The translations under genes were made by a program, and so were the position numbers. Below, one piece after another: positions 11,177-24,300 of a stretch of DNA of 64,000 nucleotides. The notes below the pieces were generated by a model. It made no database searches and was not told the DNA's origin. It saw only the letters and a program-made list of their open reading frames with translations. Source of the stretch: Sambucus nigra (lineage: Eukaryota > Streptophyta > Magnoliopsida > Dipsacales > Adoxaceae); contig OX422208.1 of NCBI GenBank assembly GCA_949130495.1, positions 645,008,023 through 645,072,022 of the forward strand, given 5' to 3'. Position 1 is the first letter of the stretch. Every line of letters begins with the position of its first letter.

Positions 11177-11971
11177 AATATAGGGTTTTTCATGCTACTT
11201 TTAGCGCATGTTTGGTTGAAGCTCTTCGCTGAAATTTCAGCCCTCGATTGAATTTGCTTATTCAGGTTTCAACTCTTATGGCCTAAACAAGTGCTTTTCT
11301 CGCGTTGTTTGTTATAATTTCATGTGTCAATTTATTCGTTTAAACTGGTTCATGTCACTGTGCGTGCTGCTTTAGTTTGGTGTATAGGGGATGGTTAGCA
11401 CTGTTATTTGAATGATACTTCTTGTTATATTACTTTTAGGGTTTGTTTGGGAACACCAATTCCATTCGAAAGTTTCGATTAAATTTATTAAAATTTGAAC
11501 ACCCTCAATGATCCCTAGGAATTGGAATTTGTGTCCGTTTCGGGGAGACAATTTGACGATATTCATCATTGCCTTTTTGTTTCTTTGCGCAAAGATGTTT
11601 TTAATTATCAACATTGTTGGGAGCTTGATTTGCGTACTTCCAAGTTTTCTCTTATTGGGCTTTGATAATAAAGTTTGTCGTCATTGTCGATTAACAATAA
11701 TAAATTGCGCAGAGATGCTTCTGTGTATATTGTTTGGTGAATGTTGAGTTTTTTGCCGACATGTTAAGAGTGTTAGGATTGTTCGTTGTGCTTGTTTTCT
11801 GTATGTAGTTACACAAAGTTGCTAGCAAATTAAGTGTTATGTACTTTAATTTACTCCTATTAGGCCTAAATAATAAATTTTATAATTGGTTGGGATTGTT
11901 GGTAGAGCCATAATAATTTGCATATTCAGTCTCCACCAAATATTTATTGTGCTTTTTGAATGGTTGTCAGC
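11177..11971 (+). promoter_or_regulatory. Probable promoter and 5' UTR region of the capping-enzyme gene
   Basis: This is the only non-repeat sequence between LTR copy B and the start codon. The bases just before the ATG read TTGTCAG|C, a good 3' splice site, so the 5' UTR probably contains an intron ending at 11970. The segment is T-rich and has no convincing coding frame. I could not place a TATA box or transcription start. The LTR next to it may supply regulatory sequence, but that is inference. Confidence 0.5.
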
Positions 11972-12106
11972 ATGGACTTGAATGCTTCTCCACAACCAGA
12001 AGAAGATGAAGAAACCTTTGAACCGAATTATGAAGAAGACAGTGCACCAGTAAAATATAGAGAACATATAGATCATGTGGAGACCGCAGTTGATATATTA
12101 CGCCGG
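11972..12106 (+). CDS. Capping enzyme exon 1 (residues 1-45)
   Basis: Starts MDLNASPQPEEDEETFEPNY and ends DILRR before donor GTATTA (phase 0). MDLNASPQPEED at the start matches the conserved plant N-terminus, which fixes the start codon. Confidence 0.93.
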
Positions 12107-15100
12107 GTATTAGACTCTCTTCTATAATATAGTTATAATTTGAACATGATTTTTTTTTTTTTTGAACTATCTTTTCTCCAACGGGCTTTGTGAATTTTCT
12201 TCCGCGGAACACATTTATTCTCAACAGACGTTTTTTTTCATGAAGACTAATTTTCATGGCAATAATACTACCTCAATAGAGACTCTTTAATGAACACAAA
12301 CTTTTGTTTAGCACTGTCGTTCTATGAAGCAGAGACACGTCAACATAGCGAATCTCTAACAATTAGGACACGACAAAACAAAGACACAACGACTAATAAA
12401 TATATTTATATCTATTTTGCACTTAAAAACAAAATTACTAGTGAAACTAATATATCAAAATTAAAGTGTTTATATTTTTCTTAATAACACTTGAATCGTA
12501 AGTCAAAAGTATCAGTTTCTATCTGGCGAGCGACTAACTTCACTTGCTTGTTATTCAGCAGGAACCCCTAAAAGATTTAATTTTACACGATACGAGTTTA
12601 TTTTTCTCTTGAAACTAATTATATTTATGCGTGTTCTCGCATCATAGTTGATTTGTCCGCTTCTTGCATTAGGAGCGTGAAGAAAGACGCCAGAGACTGA
12701 AAAGAGAACGCCCAGATGATAGACCAAAGCATGCGTATCAGCCACCTATGAATGACCAGATTTATCAAACAAAAAACCATAGACCTAACGATAGAAACAA
12801 ACTTCCTCCAGGTAAGTTTGTCATTATTTGCTATGCATTTGTTGTTTATTGGCACCGGATACCCTCATTCTATAACATTATTTTGATGAAGATCATGTGT
12901 GACATTGCCAATTTTCTGTTAGGAGTGCAAACCTCTGAAATGGCCAAATTTTTGCTAGGAATCCCCTGGAGTATTTTTGGTGCAAGAAGCCACTCATTAC
13001 TGTGCTTTTTACTTACAGAAACCTCCCCTTGTCATAGAAAACATGGTGAGAAAATCTCCAGAAGGTGGTTGTTGCAGCAAAATGCATAGTTCAGGGGGTT
13101 ATTGGGACATCCAGGGGTTAGAAAAAAATGGAAAGTCTAGGGGGTTTCTTGTACCTTAGCCTGTTCTGTTAATATTGTGTTTTCTGTGATACACTATTTA
13201 TGCTAGTTTCTTTCTGTAGTACCTTTCACATGAAAGATTTGGATGTTTTATTAATAGAATGTTTGAACAAAGTTATTTAAAAAGGAAATTTGAGGTATCA
13301 CCAAACCATCAAAGGTTTTCGATGGAGGATGAATTTGAGAAGGGCACACAATTATTGAACTTGATGAGTTGAATGCCGCTACGGACATCTGCTAATGATT
13401 TTTGATCTTCAATATGGTAGACATCTTTCACATTGTTATTATTTTAGTGTAAAACTAAAGCTTTATGGCGGAGGTGGATAGAGAATCTGACAACCGAAAT
13501 CAGAAAATTGAAAAGGCTATGTAATCTATTTTTCTTCTTGCTTTGATTTGGATTGTGTGTATCAAGCTTATGAAGCTTTGAAGGGTGCAGGAAAGGAAAC
13601 TCTTTGCTAATATACTAAAGCTACCTTGGTAATAAGAAATCTTATTGAATTTGGGATGGAAGAACAAAAACTCTTTAATAGGGTTGGATTATTAAGTCAT
13701 CAAGGTCCCTTGGGGGCTAGTCAGCCTGGATAATCCAAGATACTAATGAAAAAAAATGAAGTTTAGTGGAAATTCATTTTAAGCTATATTTGAATTGAAA
13801 ATTTTGTCAGGGTCTGTTTGATAGCACAAAAATTCCAAGGCAAATTTCCAAAAGTTGGAAAATTCTGGTATTTTCCAGCTTTTAGGCTGTTTGATAGCCT
13901 TAATTTGCCTTGGAATTTGATTTCTATGTACAACACCCCTTAAGCACAATTTGCCACCCTAGGGTGGAATTCAATTCTTTGGGGGGGGGTCAGGTTTTTG
14001 TTTGCCACCTTTGGGTGGCAAATCACTTAAAACCAATTTTTTTTTTATAACTCTATATATTTCATAAATGTATAAATATATATTGTTAATAAATATATAA
14101 ATATATATATTTCGTATATTTTAATATATATTCGTATATTTTATATATTTTAGCACATATATGTATATTGCGTATATTTCGTATATTTATATATATTTCA
14201 TATATTTATATATTTCGTACATTTATATAATTTATATAATTCATATATTTTAATATATATTTATATTTCGTAAATTTTGTATATTTCATATATTCCTTAT
14301 ATTTAATATATTATGTATATTCATAAATACATAATATATATATGTATATATTCATATTATATATGTATATATTTTGTAAATAATATATATTTAGTATACA
14401 TATATATAATATATATGTATATTATATTCTGTATATATATATATATACATATATTGTATATATACATATATTGTATATATACATATATATAATATACATT
14501 ATTATATATATGTATATATTCATAAATACATAATATATACATATATTATACATATTATATATGTATATATTCTGTAAATAATATATATATTATATACTAA
14601 ATATATATTATTTACAGAATATATACATATATAAATGTAAATATATATGTAAATATGTATATATTTATATATATGTATATATTTACAGAATATTCAGTAT
14701 ATATGTACTAGCGAATACCCGTGCCTAGGGCACGGCGATAAATTTGCCCCCGTAATAAAAAAACTCAGCCCATAAAAAAATAAAAAGAAGAAAAAAAAAT
14801 AGTTAAAAAAAATCCATATCTATTTATTAAAAAAAAAAAAAAAAAAAAACTTTTAGCATGACATTTCATGCATGGGCATGAAATGTCAAAAATATCATAC
14901 ATGTCTTTTTGGCATCCCCATATGGTGTTATATTATATGGATATATTTACAGAATATTCAGTATATATATAATTTTTTATATATGTATATATGTATATAT
15001 TTACAGAATATTCAGTATATATATAATTTACATATATATGTATATATTTACATAATATATACATATATATATGTATATATGTATTCATATATATGTATAC

Positions 15101-15124
15101 AGAATATACAAAATATATGTTTAC

Positions 15125-15160
<36 letters not shown>

Positions 15161-18100
15161 TCTGTAAATAATATATATTTAGTATATTCATTATATAATA
15201 TAATATATGTTCATATATTCATTTTGTACATTATTAAATGTACAAAATCTATTAAATATACAAAATCTATGAAAATATAATATATTTAATAGATTTTGTA
15301 TATTTAATAGATTTTGTACATTTAATAATGTACAAAATGAATATATGAATATATATATTATATTATTTGCGGAATATATATATTCCGTAAATTATTATTA
15401 ATTTTCGAAAAAATATACTAAATATATGAATATTCCAGAAATTAATAATAATTTACGGAATATATATATTTTGTATATTTAATAATATATATTTATTTTA
15501 TATATATATATTCCGTAAACAAATTTTCCACATTTATATCTATTTTCCAGCTTTTGCGTTTGATAGAAAATGTGGAAAATTGATGATTTTCCAACTTGTA
15601 TCAAACAGACACAAGTTGGAAAATATTCATTTGCCTTGGAATTGTTTGCCCTGGAATCAAATGTCCTGGAATCATTTGCATTTTCCCAGTTTTCTATCAA
15701 ACGGACCCTAAGTTTCATCCATGTAGTGAGATGTTATGCTCAACTTAACACATGGATTTCATCCCCTTATACTGTTCAGGAGAATCAGGACTAGTAAATT
15801 TAGTGCTAAATTTTTTTAAGGGTTAATGTTTAGTATTATCAAGTATCAAGCAGGCACTAGACCTTTCTTCATGTCGGATTTTTTACTGTTGTACAGATAT
15901 GACTTATTATGTCTGTTTCTGGATATTTCATGTATTATTTGTTGTGTTTAGAATAAAATGTGACTTCCTTTTGTTTCATGTATCATTTATCATACTACTT
16001 CATACCACTTATTTGATCGTTTATTCCTTTTATTGTAGGCTGGTTGGATTGCCCTGCGTTTGGTCAGGAAATAGGTTGCATTATTCCTTCAAAAGTTCCA
16101 CTTGGTGAAACTTTCAATGAATTTGTTCTTCCTGGTAAAAGATACTCATTTAGGCAAGTGATTCATCAACAGAGAGTTTTGGGTAGAAAGGTATGTTAAA
16201 CTTGAACCTTTTGAATTTTTCTATTAACTTTTTTATTACTAGGAGATGTTCTCGTTCTTTTTCAGGTTGAAGGTAGCCTTATGTTTCTTTTTCTTTTTCT
16301 GTTTTGTTCTTATTCCTGTGCTCATGGGGTTTCACTGCACAATAAAGATTTAATTCCTGAGGGTGTTTCTTCACTGTATCCCCCACAGTAACTTTAATAG
16401 AATTTTTTTTCACAAACTATTTAATGACTACATGATCTGAAAGCATTGGTATTGTAGGTATGTGAATAAAGCCTGCAGTCAATTGCTGCCATACTTTCAA
16501 TGATACGCAACCGCACTTAAATTTTCTTTATTTTATATTTCAGCTGGGTTTAGTGATCGACCTTACGAATACTACTCGTTACTATCCAGTTTCGGATTGG
16601 AAGAAAGAAGGTATCAAGCATGTGAAGGTGGGTATAATGATGACTTCTTCATTAAACTTATGGATTGTGATGAATGGAATTCTAAAAGTTGCTTTATGAT
16701 ACAGTTCAATTGCAAGGGGCGTGATTCTGTACCTGATAATGAGGCTGTAAATCAATTCGTTTACGAGGCAAGTTTCTTCTTATGCTTATACACATAATAC
16801 TTGTAATCTGGTATAAATTTATGCTAGCTTTTAAACATCCTCAGAGAATGCCGTGCGACTCTGGTGAGCAACCTATATATACATGAGGTATACACAGTAC
16901 AAACAAAAGCAGGGGACTAGAGCTGAAGACTTGCCAAAAAGCAGCCAACAGATGATAAAATCTAAAACAACCCTCCCTGACCCTCAAGTGAAATATTACC
17001 AATAAATGTGTTCTAAAATATATATACAATGTGGATATGTTGTTTCCTTGCAAAGTACTTTACACCAACATCATGTTTTGGAGTTCATTAGGAAAAGAAG
17101 AAAGTAGAGTTTTAATAAGATATAAGAAAAAAGTAGAGAAATGATAGTAATTTTCTTTACTTTGCTTGTGGTTTAGGAGAGAAGAGAAAGTTACTTTTTT
17201 TTTTTTAAATCTTTATTTGCAAGTTGAGATGAAAAGAAAGAAAACTAAGAAAGCTACCATGATACCCTTAAAAAATATATATAATTAATAACGTACCTAC
17301 TAATTGATAAGAATGGATGTATTGAGTTATGTCAATAAAAGTAATTCATTCAACTCAACTTTCTCTTCTCTCCATTTTTGTAACAACCCCTATTTTTTGT
17401 ATAACAGTCGGTCAGGCTAATATAGGGATTGTCAAGCAATTTATATCATTCTCAACATCTAACAGTAAATAAATAGGAGTGAATATAGAACCATCCACAT
17501 AATGCGATAAAACTAAATGATAAATAACTCTCATATAAATAAAGTCTCCAAACCAACCATCCAACAAATAATAATCCGAACATATCAACTTCAACTCGAA
17601 TAAAATAATAATCCGGACATGAGGTCCATACAAATCTCTGAACTAAAATACTGAAACGAATAGTAGCCTAGGCTAAATAAAGAAGCTGGAGCTGCTAAAC
17701 AAAGTGGAACAAGAAGTCTGAAGTCTCCTCAGCACTCCTGGTCCTGTTTTTGTAAGCCTGGAAAATATTTTGTATATAATTTGGGTCAGAGCCCGAAAGT
17801 TGTAAGAAATATATCCAATATCTGCAGTAAATAATCACGCAACTCATTTACAATAAACATATCACTGCGTCATCTCTCACATGCAATAAGTACCTCACTT
17901 CTCAACTAGGTGTAATACTACGAGCATGTCCTAACTCAAATCATAACTATGCTAACAAGTCTCTGAACTACCCCAATGAGTAAGCAAATAATAATGATCG
18001 TGCATTAGGGATGTAACCAACTATGCGTTACATAAGGTTCATTGATAAATTGTCCGTCACTAGAAACCATGTAATTCTTTAATTACATCACACGAAGGCC

Positions 18101-21100
18101 ACTACCTTCGGGGATCATCTCGTGCTTCTATCGTTAATTCCGTATGAGTCCCTTACCTAACGAGCTTAAACAAGCACACAAATATAGCAAAGAGGAAATC
18201 ATTACACAGTAACACCATCAACGTGCCCATACCCAAACCCTATCGATGGATTGAGTCCTCCTGCATTCTCACATTGCGAAGCGGTGACCTATGAAGCACC
18301 GACACTCTCCCGGAAGCCACGAGTCGGCTTTGACACGAGTCCGACACGCGACACGCTCCGACACGTTACCGACACGCAGGGATTAGGCCTGTAAATTGAG
18401 CGGCCGAGGCCCGAAGCCCGCCCGTTCGGCCCGCTATTTTCGGGCCGAGCTTTATTTGAGTTTGAGCCGAGCCGAGCCGAGCCTGAGCCAAAATTTCAAG
18501 CCCGAATGAATTTCGGGCCGAGCTTGAGCCGAACCTCGCCAAGCCCGAATTGGGCCCTAAGCCCGAACTTCATATTTATAAATAAATAAATAAATAATTT
18601 ATATAATATAACATATTTATGTTAACATTGTTTAATTAGGTTTCGTTCTTTTATTTCATTTACGACTTTTAAAAAAAAAAAATCATTTGTCATAATACAT
18701 TAGATTACATGTGATTTTCAATTTTGTGATTTTATTGTTATTCTCATTATGGGTATTTGATTTAATAATTGCTCAAGTCACAATAGGCTTTTGTTAGTGA
18801 TCAAATTTTGCTAAATGTATGAAATTTAATACGCATTTGTAGGTTTTCACTCTTATTTCCCTCGTTTTAATTTAATACATTTCATAATAATATATTTTAT
18901 TTCATGAAATATCAATTAGATTTTAATGTGTAATTATGTCCATGATGGAAATACAAGAAAAAAAAATTAATTCAAACTTTTTTAACAAAAAAAATTGAAA
19001 TCGGGCCTGCCCGAAATCGGGCCCGAAGCCCGTAATATATATGAGCCGAGTTCGGGCCTAGGTGGGAAAAAGTAATTCGGGCCGAGCTCGGGCTTGAGCA
19101 TGGGTAAGTGAGTTCGGGCCGAGCCTGAGCAACCCCAAGCCCGGCTCACCCAGCCCGATTTACAGCCCTAGCAGGGATACGCTGGAACATATTTGGACAT
19201 CCTGCCGACATGCTGGGACACGTTCCTGACACGTTGGGACACGTAAAAAGGACACTTTATTTATTTATTTATTTTTTTAATTTTTTTTTCTTATGCGATT
19301 ATGATTCTGCCTTATTTATGATTTTTAATGTTAAAGTGTGTTTGAATTTTGTTTTATATGATCCATTTTCTTAATATCATGTTAAGAATGCTCTAATAAT
19401 GTATTTTATGAAAAAAAAATCTATTTTATTTCATTAATATATATATTATATATTTTAACATATATTATATATTTTAACATATATTATATATTATACGTAT
19501 CCTAGCGTGTCGTATCCTAGTTTTCGAAAAAATCACGTGTCGCGTGTCGTGTCGACACACGTATTACGTGTCGAGTCCGTGCTTCATAGGCACGGACTCC
19601 ACATCGTCCACATGATCAAACACAACGACCTCCACATCGTCCTGCGTCAACAGCCAGGCGTGCGGTGCACAGTCTCGAACTTGAAAGCAATTCCGACCGA
19701 TAGATTCACCACGAGTAACAGTATGTTAACACAATATAGAGTGTGTGTGTATATATATATATATGTGTGTGTGTGTGCGTGTGTAAGTACCAATGAGATA
19801 TCGCTTCACGCGTCTACCCAACTCACCCAATTCCCCAAACGCCGGATTGTGCTAATTAATTAATCTTCAACATTATTTAAAGTTAAATAATTTTAGTCTC
19901 TTCGTTTATACTCTAATAAACCTATCACGCTTCATCCAACCACTCGAATCAATTCGATAATATAATCCCATCATAAAATTTAAGCCAAACTGCATCCTGT
20001 CACAAAAGTCATTGAAACGACTTCCAAGTGTCGTTCGAACGAAACTGACACCCTCGTTCGAACAGGAAAAATCCTTGTTCGAACGAACCCAACCAACTCG
20101 TTCAAACGAGATTCCAAAACTCGTTTGAACGAGTTTGGCGCAAAACAACCCTTCGTTTCCAGAAACGCAAATCGACCTAAAATCCTCCATTAATGAGTTT
20201 TCAAGCTCCCAAACAGCAACCCAACGATATCAAAACTAAAACTAAACATGGGTACATGATCCTAAACGGTTTCTAACCATTATTTAAGATCTAGAACGTC
20301 ATATAAAGGTGTAATCCTTCCAGTTCACAAATTTAAACGAGTTTGTCATAAACATGCAAAGGGTCTAATATCTCTTCACTTTCAGATCCAATCTTTCAAT
20401 TGACATGGGATATAACTTACAAACGAGATTAAATCTTAAAACACGAGTTCTAACACAAATTTAATCATGGACATCAATAAATATAATATTTTTTCTTCCA
20501 AAAAGTACGAGTCTTCAAAACTGGATTAATTAATACTAATCCTAATTAGCCCAAAACAAAACATGATTAAGATTTACCAAATCAGATCCTAAACATGCGT
20601 TCTAATCCAAACGTATAAATGGAAAACATGAATTATAAGCAAGTTACAGATTAGAAAGTGGGATTGCAAGAGATGCCTGAAACGAAGAATAAGGGATTCT
20701 CTACGCGTTTGATCCTTAGTTCCTTCTTCTCCCAAAGTCTCCTTAGGTTCTCTCACAAGTCTACTAGGGTTTGTTCTTATATGAAAAGTAATGAATTAAT
20801 GAGGCTAAACTCGTATAAATACTTACTAATCCCGCAGGTTTATAGTAGACCTATTTTCGGTCCCCTAAACGAGCCCCAAAATACTACCTGGAATGGTTCG
20901 AAACTTTAAGGGTATACCTACCCTCGGGTCAACTTAAGACAATAAAAACACATTCGGGTCTCTGTGTCACTCTAGAGTCCGCTCCAATTGGTAATAATTC
21001 ATATCTCGCGGTAATACCTCACAACGTAAAATAGAACATCCAATTAGTTATTTTACGTGTAATCGCACATAGTTCATTTAATTAATTACACCGACTAATT

Positions 21101-21327
21101 AAATATAACCTGCGAGGCTGCGACACAATTCACATAGCATTCAATTTTAATTATCATCTAAATATGCATTAACTTATTACCAATTTTCTCAAGTAATAAT
21201 TAATTCCTATTTATTTATTTCTTCTTACAATTAATAAAATTAAATTAAATACCAGAAAATTACGGGGTATTACAACTTCCTTTCCAATTTTGAAGGTTTT
21301 GGAGAGAAAAGTTCATTAAGAAATTCT

Positions 21328-21362
<35 letters not shown>

Positions 21363-24300
21363 ATACACACACACACACACATTAAATTCCCAAACAATAT
21401 GTAACACCCCTGAGTTTCCCCATATAAGGTGGCCAATCTTAGACACCAAGAATGGGGAGCGTCAAACAATTTATACCATTCTAAGCATGAACTATAGAAA
21501 TAAAACTGAATACATTCACAACAACATATAACGATGTTAATAAAATGAGATAACAATAATAAGTCTGAAAGCAACTGAATAGCTGAAATGAAATAATCTC
21601 CACATAATAATATCTCTAATGATCAAAACCAACACGGGCCCATAATTCAAATCTTTGAATAAGGAATGCAAAGTCTAAATAAAATTTAAATACTGAAAAC
21701 TCTTACGTCTAAGAGAGCTGATATGAAACTGAATGCTGGAAATCTGCCCGTTCGCTCAGCCCTGCTGCTCCGGCTGTCGTATACCTGGTTTTTATTAAAG
21801 AAAAACAGCGGTTCAAACCCCACATTTGCAAGAAATATCTTAAACATTATTATGTGCGATTTATTTACGTCTCATGCTGTCCCTGCCGACACTCGTTCCA
21901 AAGGTAACTCACCTCACCTCACCTCTATCTAAGGTAAAGTCTAGCCATACGTACCGATCCTATGCTATTTAGTTACAAAGTAAGTACCTTAGTCTCCTGC
22001 CTATCGTGTAAGCTACGTAATCTCTACCTAGCGCTACAAAGATTCTGAAGTTATCTACGGAAAAATCCGAATTTGAAAAAAAAAGAAGAGATTTCTTCGG
22101 AAATTTTCTAAAATGTAGAAATCAGAATTTCAAATAAGTTAAATAATATAAACAATAACAAAATTAGAGATCGCCACATATTCAATTTATTATTTTAGAA
22201 AAATAAGAAATAACTACAAATATAATACCCAAAGACTAATTTTTCAGAATAACAAAATAAATCCCAGAAACTAAAAGCATTGGAAATTTTAGTTATTTAT
22301 AAATACATATTTGTGTATATATATTGGTTATAAATTAATGTTAAATATATATTGGTTTATACATGTAATTCTAATAGATTAATGAGGGTCAAAGGCAAGT
22401 TGTTACTTTTGTTTTTTATGAGGGTAGATGCGGTTTTAAATAAAAAAAACGGTCAACTATGTTAACTGGACGATTTCCATCCAAAAGGGGGACTAAGGGT
22501 ACAATTGTGGAAATAGTGGGTGACTGTTAATAATTTGGACAAACTAATGGGGGCCGAAGGCCAAATGACCCCCTAAAAATAAAACACAAATTGTTGATGG
22601 GTTGCTCTAAAACTGTAATTATATAATTTGTGGACATTGTTGGTTATAAGGTATGACTCATTCGATTTTTTTCCATTTAGTTTACTTGTATGTGCAGTGC
22701 TCACTATGTATCTACAATGCTTATAAAAACCTTTTGATGGGGATTGGTGAGCTCGGATTAAGGACATGCACGGAGGAAACATGGAGGAAAATATAATTTT
22801 ATTATAGTTATTTTATTTATACTTATTTATGGTTATTAGGTTTTGAATTGGAGTTTTAATATAGTAGTAGGTTTGAATATTATTTCCTAGCTTCTATTCT
22901 TTTGTAAGACCTAAAGTTTAAAGGCCAATTGCTGGAGAAAACCACCCATATTATTGATGATTGATATTGAATATACATTGGAGAATTATTTCAGCTTAAT
23001 TAATTTTAGCTTCTTTACTTGTCGATTGTTTAACATTTTCCCCTTAATATTAATGATATGCCTTTTCTCAATTGCTTTAATAGTTGATCCAATTTGTAGA
23101 AATTTCTTATGCATCAAATGTGCTATATCAAGGGTAGGTTCCAAAGCTAAAAGCCTGTGGAGATGTTGTTGGGTTGGGACAAGGTCTCCACATAATGTAG
23201 ATTTGTACTTTGGAGGTCTTATTAGGTGTTTGTTTGATGGCATGAGGGGATATGTTTTTATGTAGTCTGTATCTTTTTTCCTTTGAGTTGTTGTTTTTGT
23301 TATCTTTTATTTTGTTGTGTTGGATTTCTTGTCCATCCTCTTGTATCTGTCTTTATTATCAATAAAAGCTCCCTGCTTCTTGTTTCCGAGAAAAAAAATG
23401 TGCTATATCAAGGGATTTTCTCTTAATAGTTATGTATTTGCATTTTTATCAGGTTTCACAATTTCTAGCTCGACAGAAGCACTCTAAGAAGTTTATTCTT
23501 GTACATTGCACACATGGCCATAACCGCACTGGGTATATGATTGTTCATTTTCTTATGCGGACACAGTCAATGTCTGTTACGCAGGTTAGTCATTTGGTGT
23601 ATGTTGCATCCATTTTATCATGTTCCATCCAACATGTGCGTCACAATTATCTGGCTTGCATACGATGCAGGCAATTAAAATATTTGCTGAAGCACGCCCA
23701 CCAGGAATATACAAACCGGACTATATTGATGCCTTATATGCCTTTTATCATGAAAGAAAGCCTGAAATGGTCATTTGCCCTTCAACTCCGGAGTGGAAAA
23801 GATCATCTGAACTTGATCTGAATGGTGATGCAATGCCGGATGAGGACGACGACGGCCTTCCTGCTTCTCCTGTACATGTATGCGGTGATCTAAAATTTGT
23901 TCTAATAACTTTGTTCATTATCTTTGCACATATTGTTGTAAATGACATGATGAAAATGAATCCGTTGTGGTTGGATCTATCTTTGCTGTTGCCTTTATGT
24001 CTATAAGAAATGCAAAATATTATAATTTGCAAGGAGAGTACAACATCAAAGAAGGACGATGAATCCCCCATGTCCTAAGTGTCTAAAACACCACTAGCAA
24101 CAAAATGAACTACCTATCATACCCTGCTGGTGTGGGGACCTGTTTATTAACCAAGAAATCTGCCTTTTGGCCCAGGTATCAGATCTAGAAATACATATGA
24201 CCTCCGTCTCTATATCTATGAACATATCCAAGATCCCTCTCATGCTCAGGTGGTCAGCGTTGCGAATGAGCGCTTTATGAACAAAGAAATCCAGCTGGCT

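Larger units (their letters stand above)
13810..15708. mobile_element. AT-rich terminal-inverted-repeat element in intron 2
   Basis: The ends read GGGTCTGTTTGATAG and, inverted, GGGTCCGTTTGATAG. Further matching blocks lie just inside (CCAAGGCAAATTTCC and TTTGCCTTGGAA; TTTTCCAGCTTTT). The interior is mostly TA-type microsatellite with several hairpins. No clear target duplication remains: the flanks AATTTTGT and AGTTTCAT match at 5 of 8. The open frames inside are low-complexity artefacts. Probably a non-autonomous hAT-like element whose core expanded. Confidence 0.55.
17379..21274. mobile_element. Long LTR (probable solo LTR) with nested hAT elements, intron 5
   Basis: The segment begins TGTAACAACCCCT and ends GGGGTATTACA, typical end sequences of large plant Ty3/gypsy LTRs. 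Without the 1.3-kb nested element it is about 2.6 kb. No gag or pol lies on either side. The flanking pentamers (ATTTT and ACTTC) do not match, so recombination or decay is likely. Inside, about 20010-20130 holds repeated CTCGTTCGAACGA-type motifs that give a spurious open frame. Confidence 0.55.

Noticed and set aside
14357..15280. Several open frames rich in Y and I
   Set aside because: They are translations of TA microsatellite; no codon or family signal.
19906..20190. 94-residue minus-strand open frame
   Set aside because: Driven by repeated CTCGTTCGAACGA motifs inside an LTR.
21260..21574. Minus-strand open frame over the (TC)n/(AC)n tract
   Set aside because: Simple-repeat artefact at an LTR edge.
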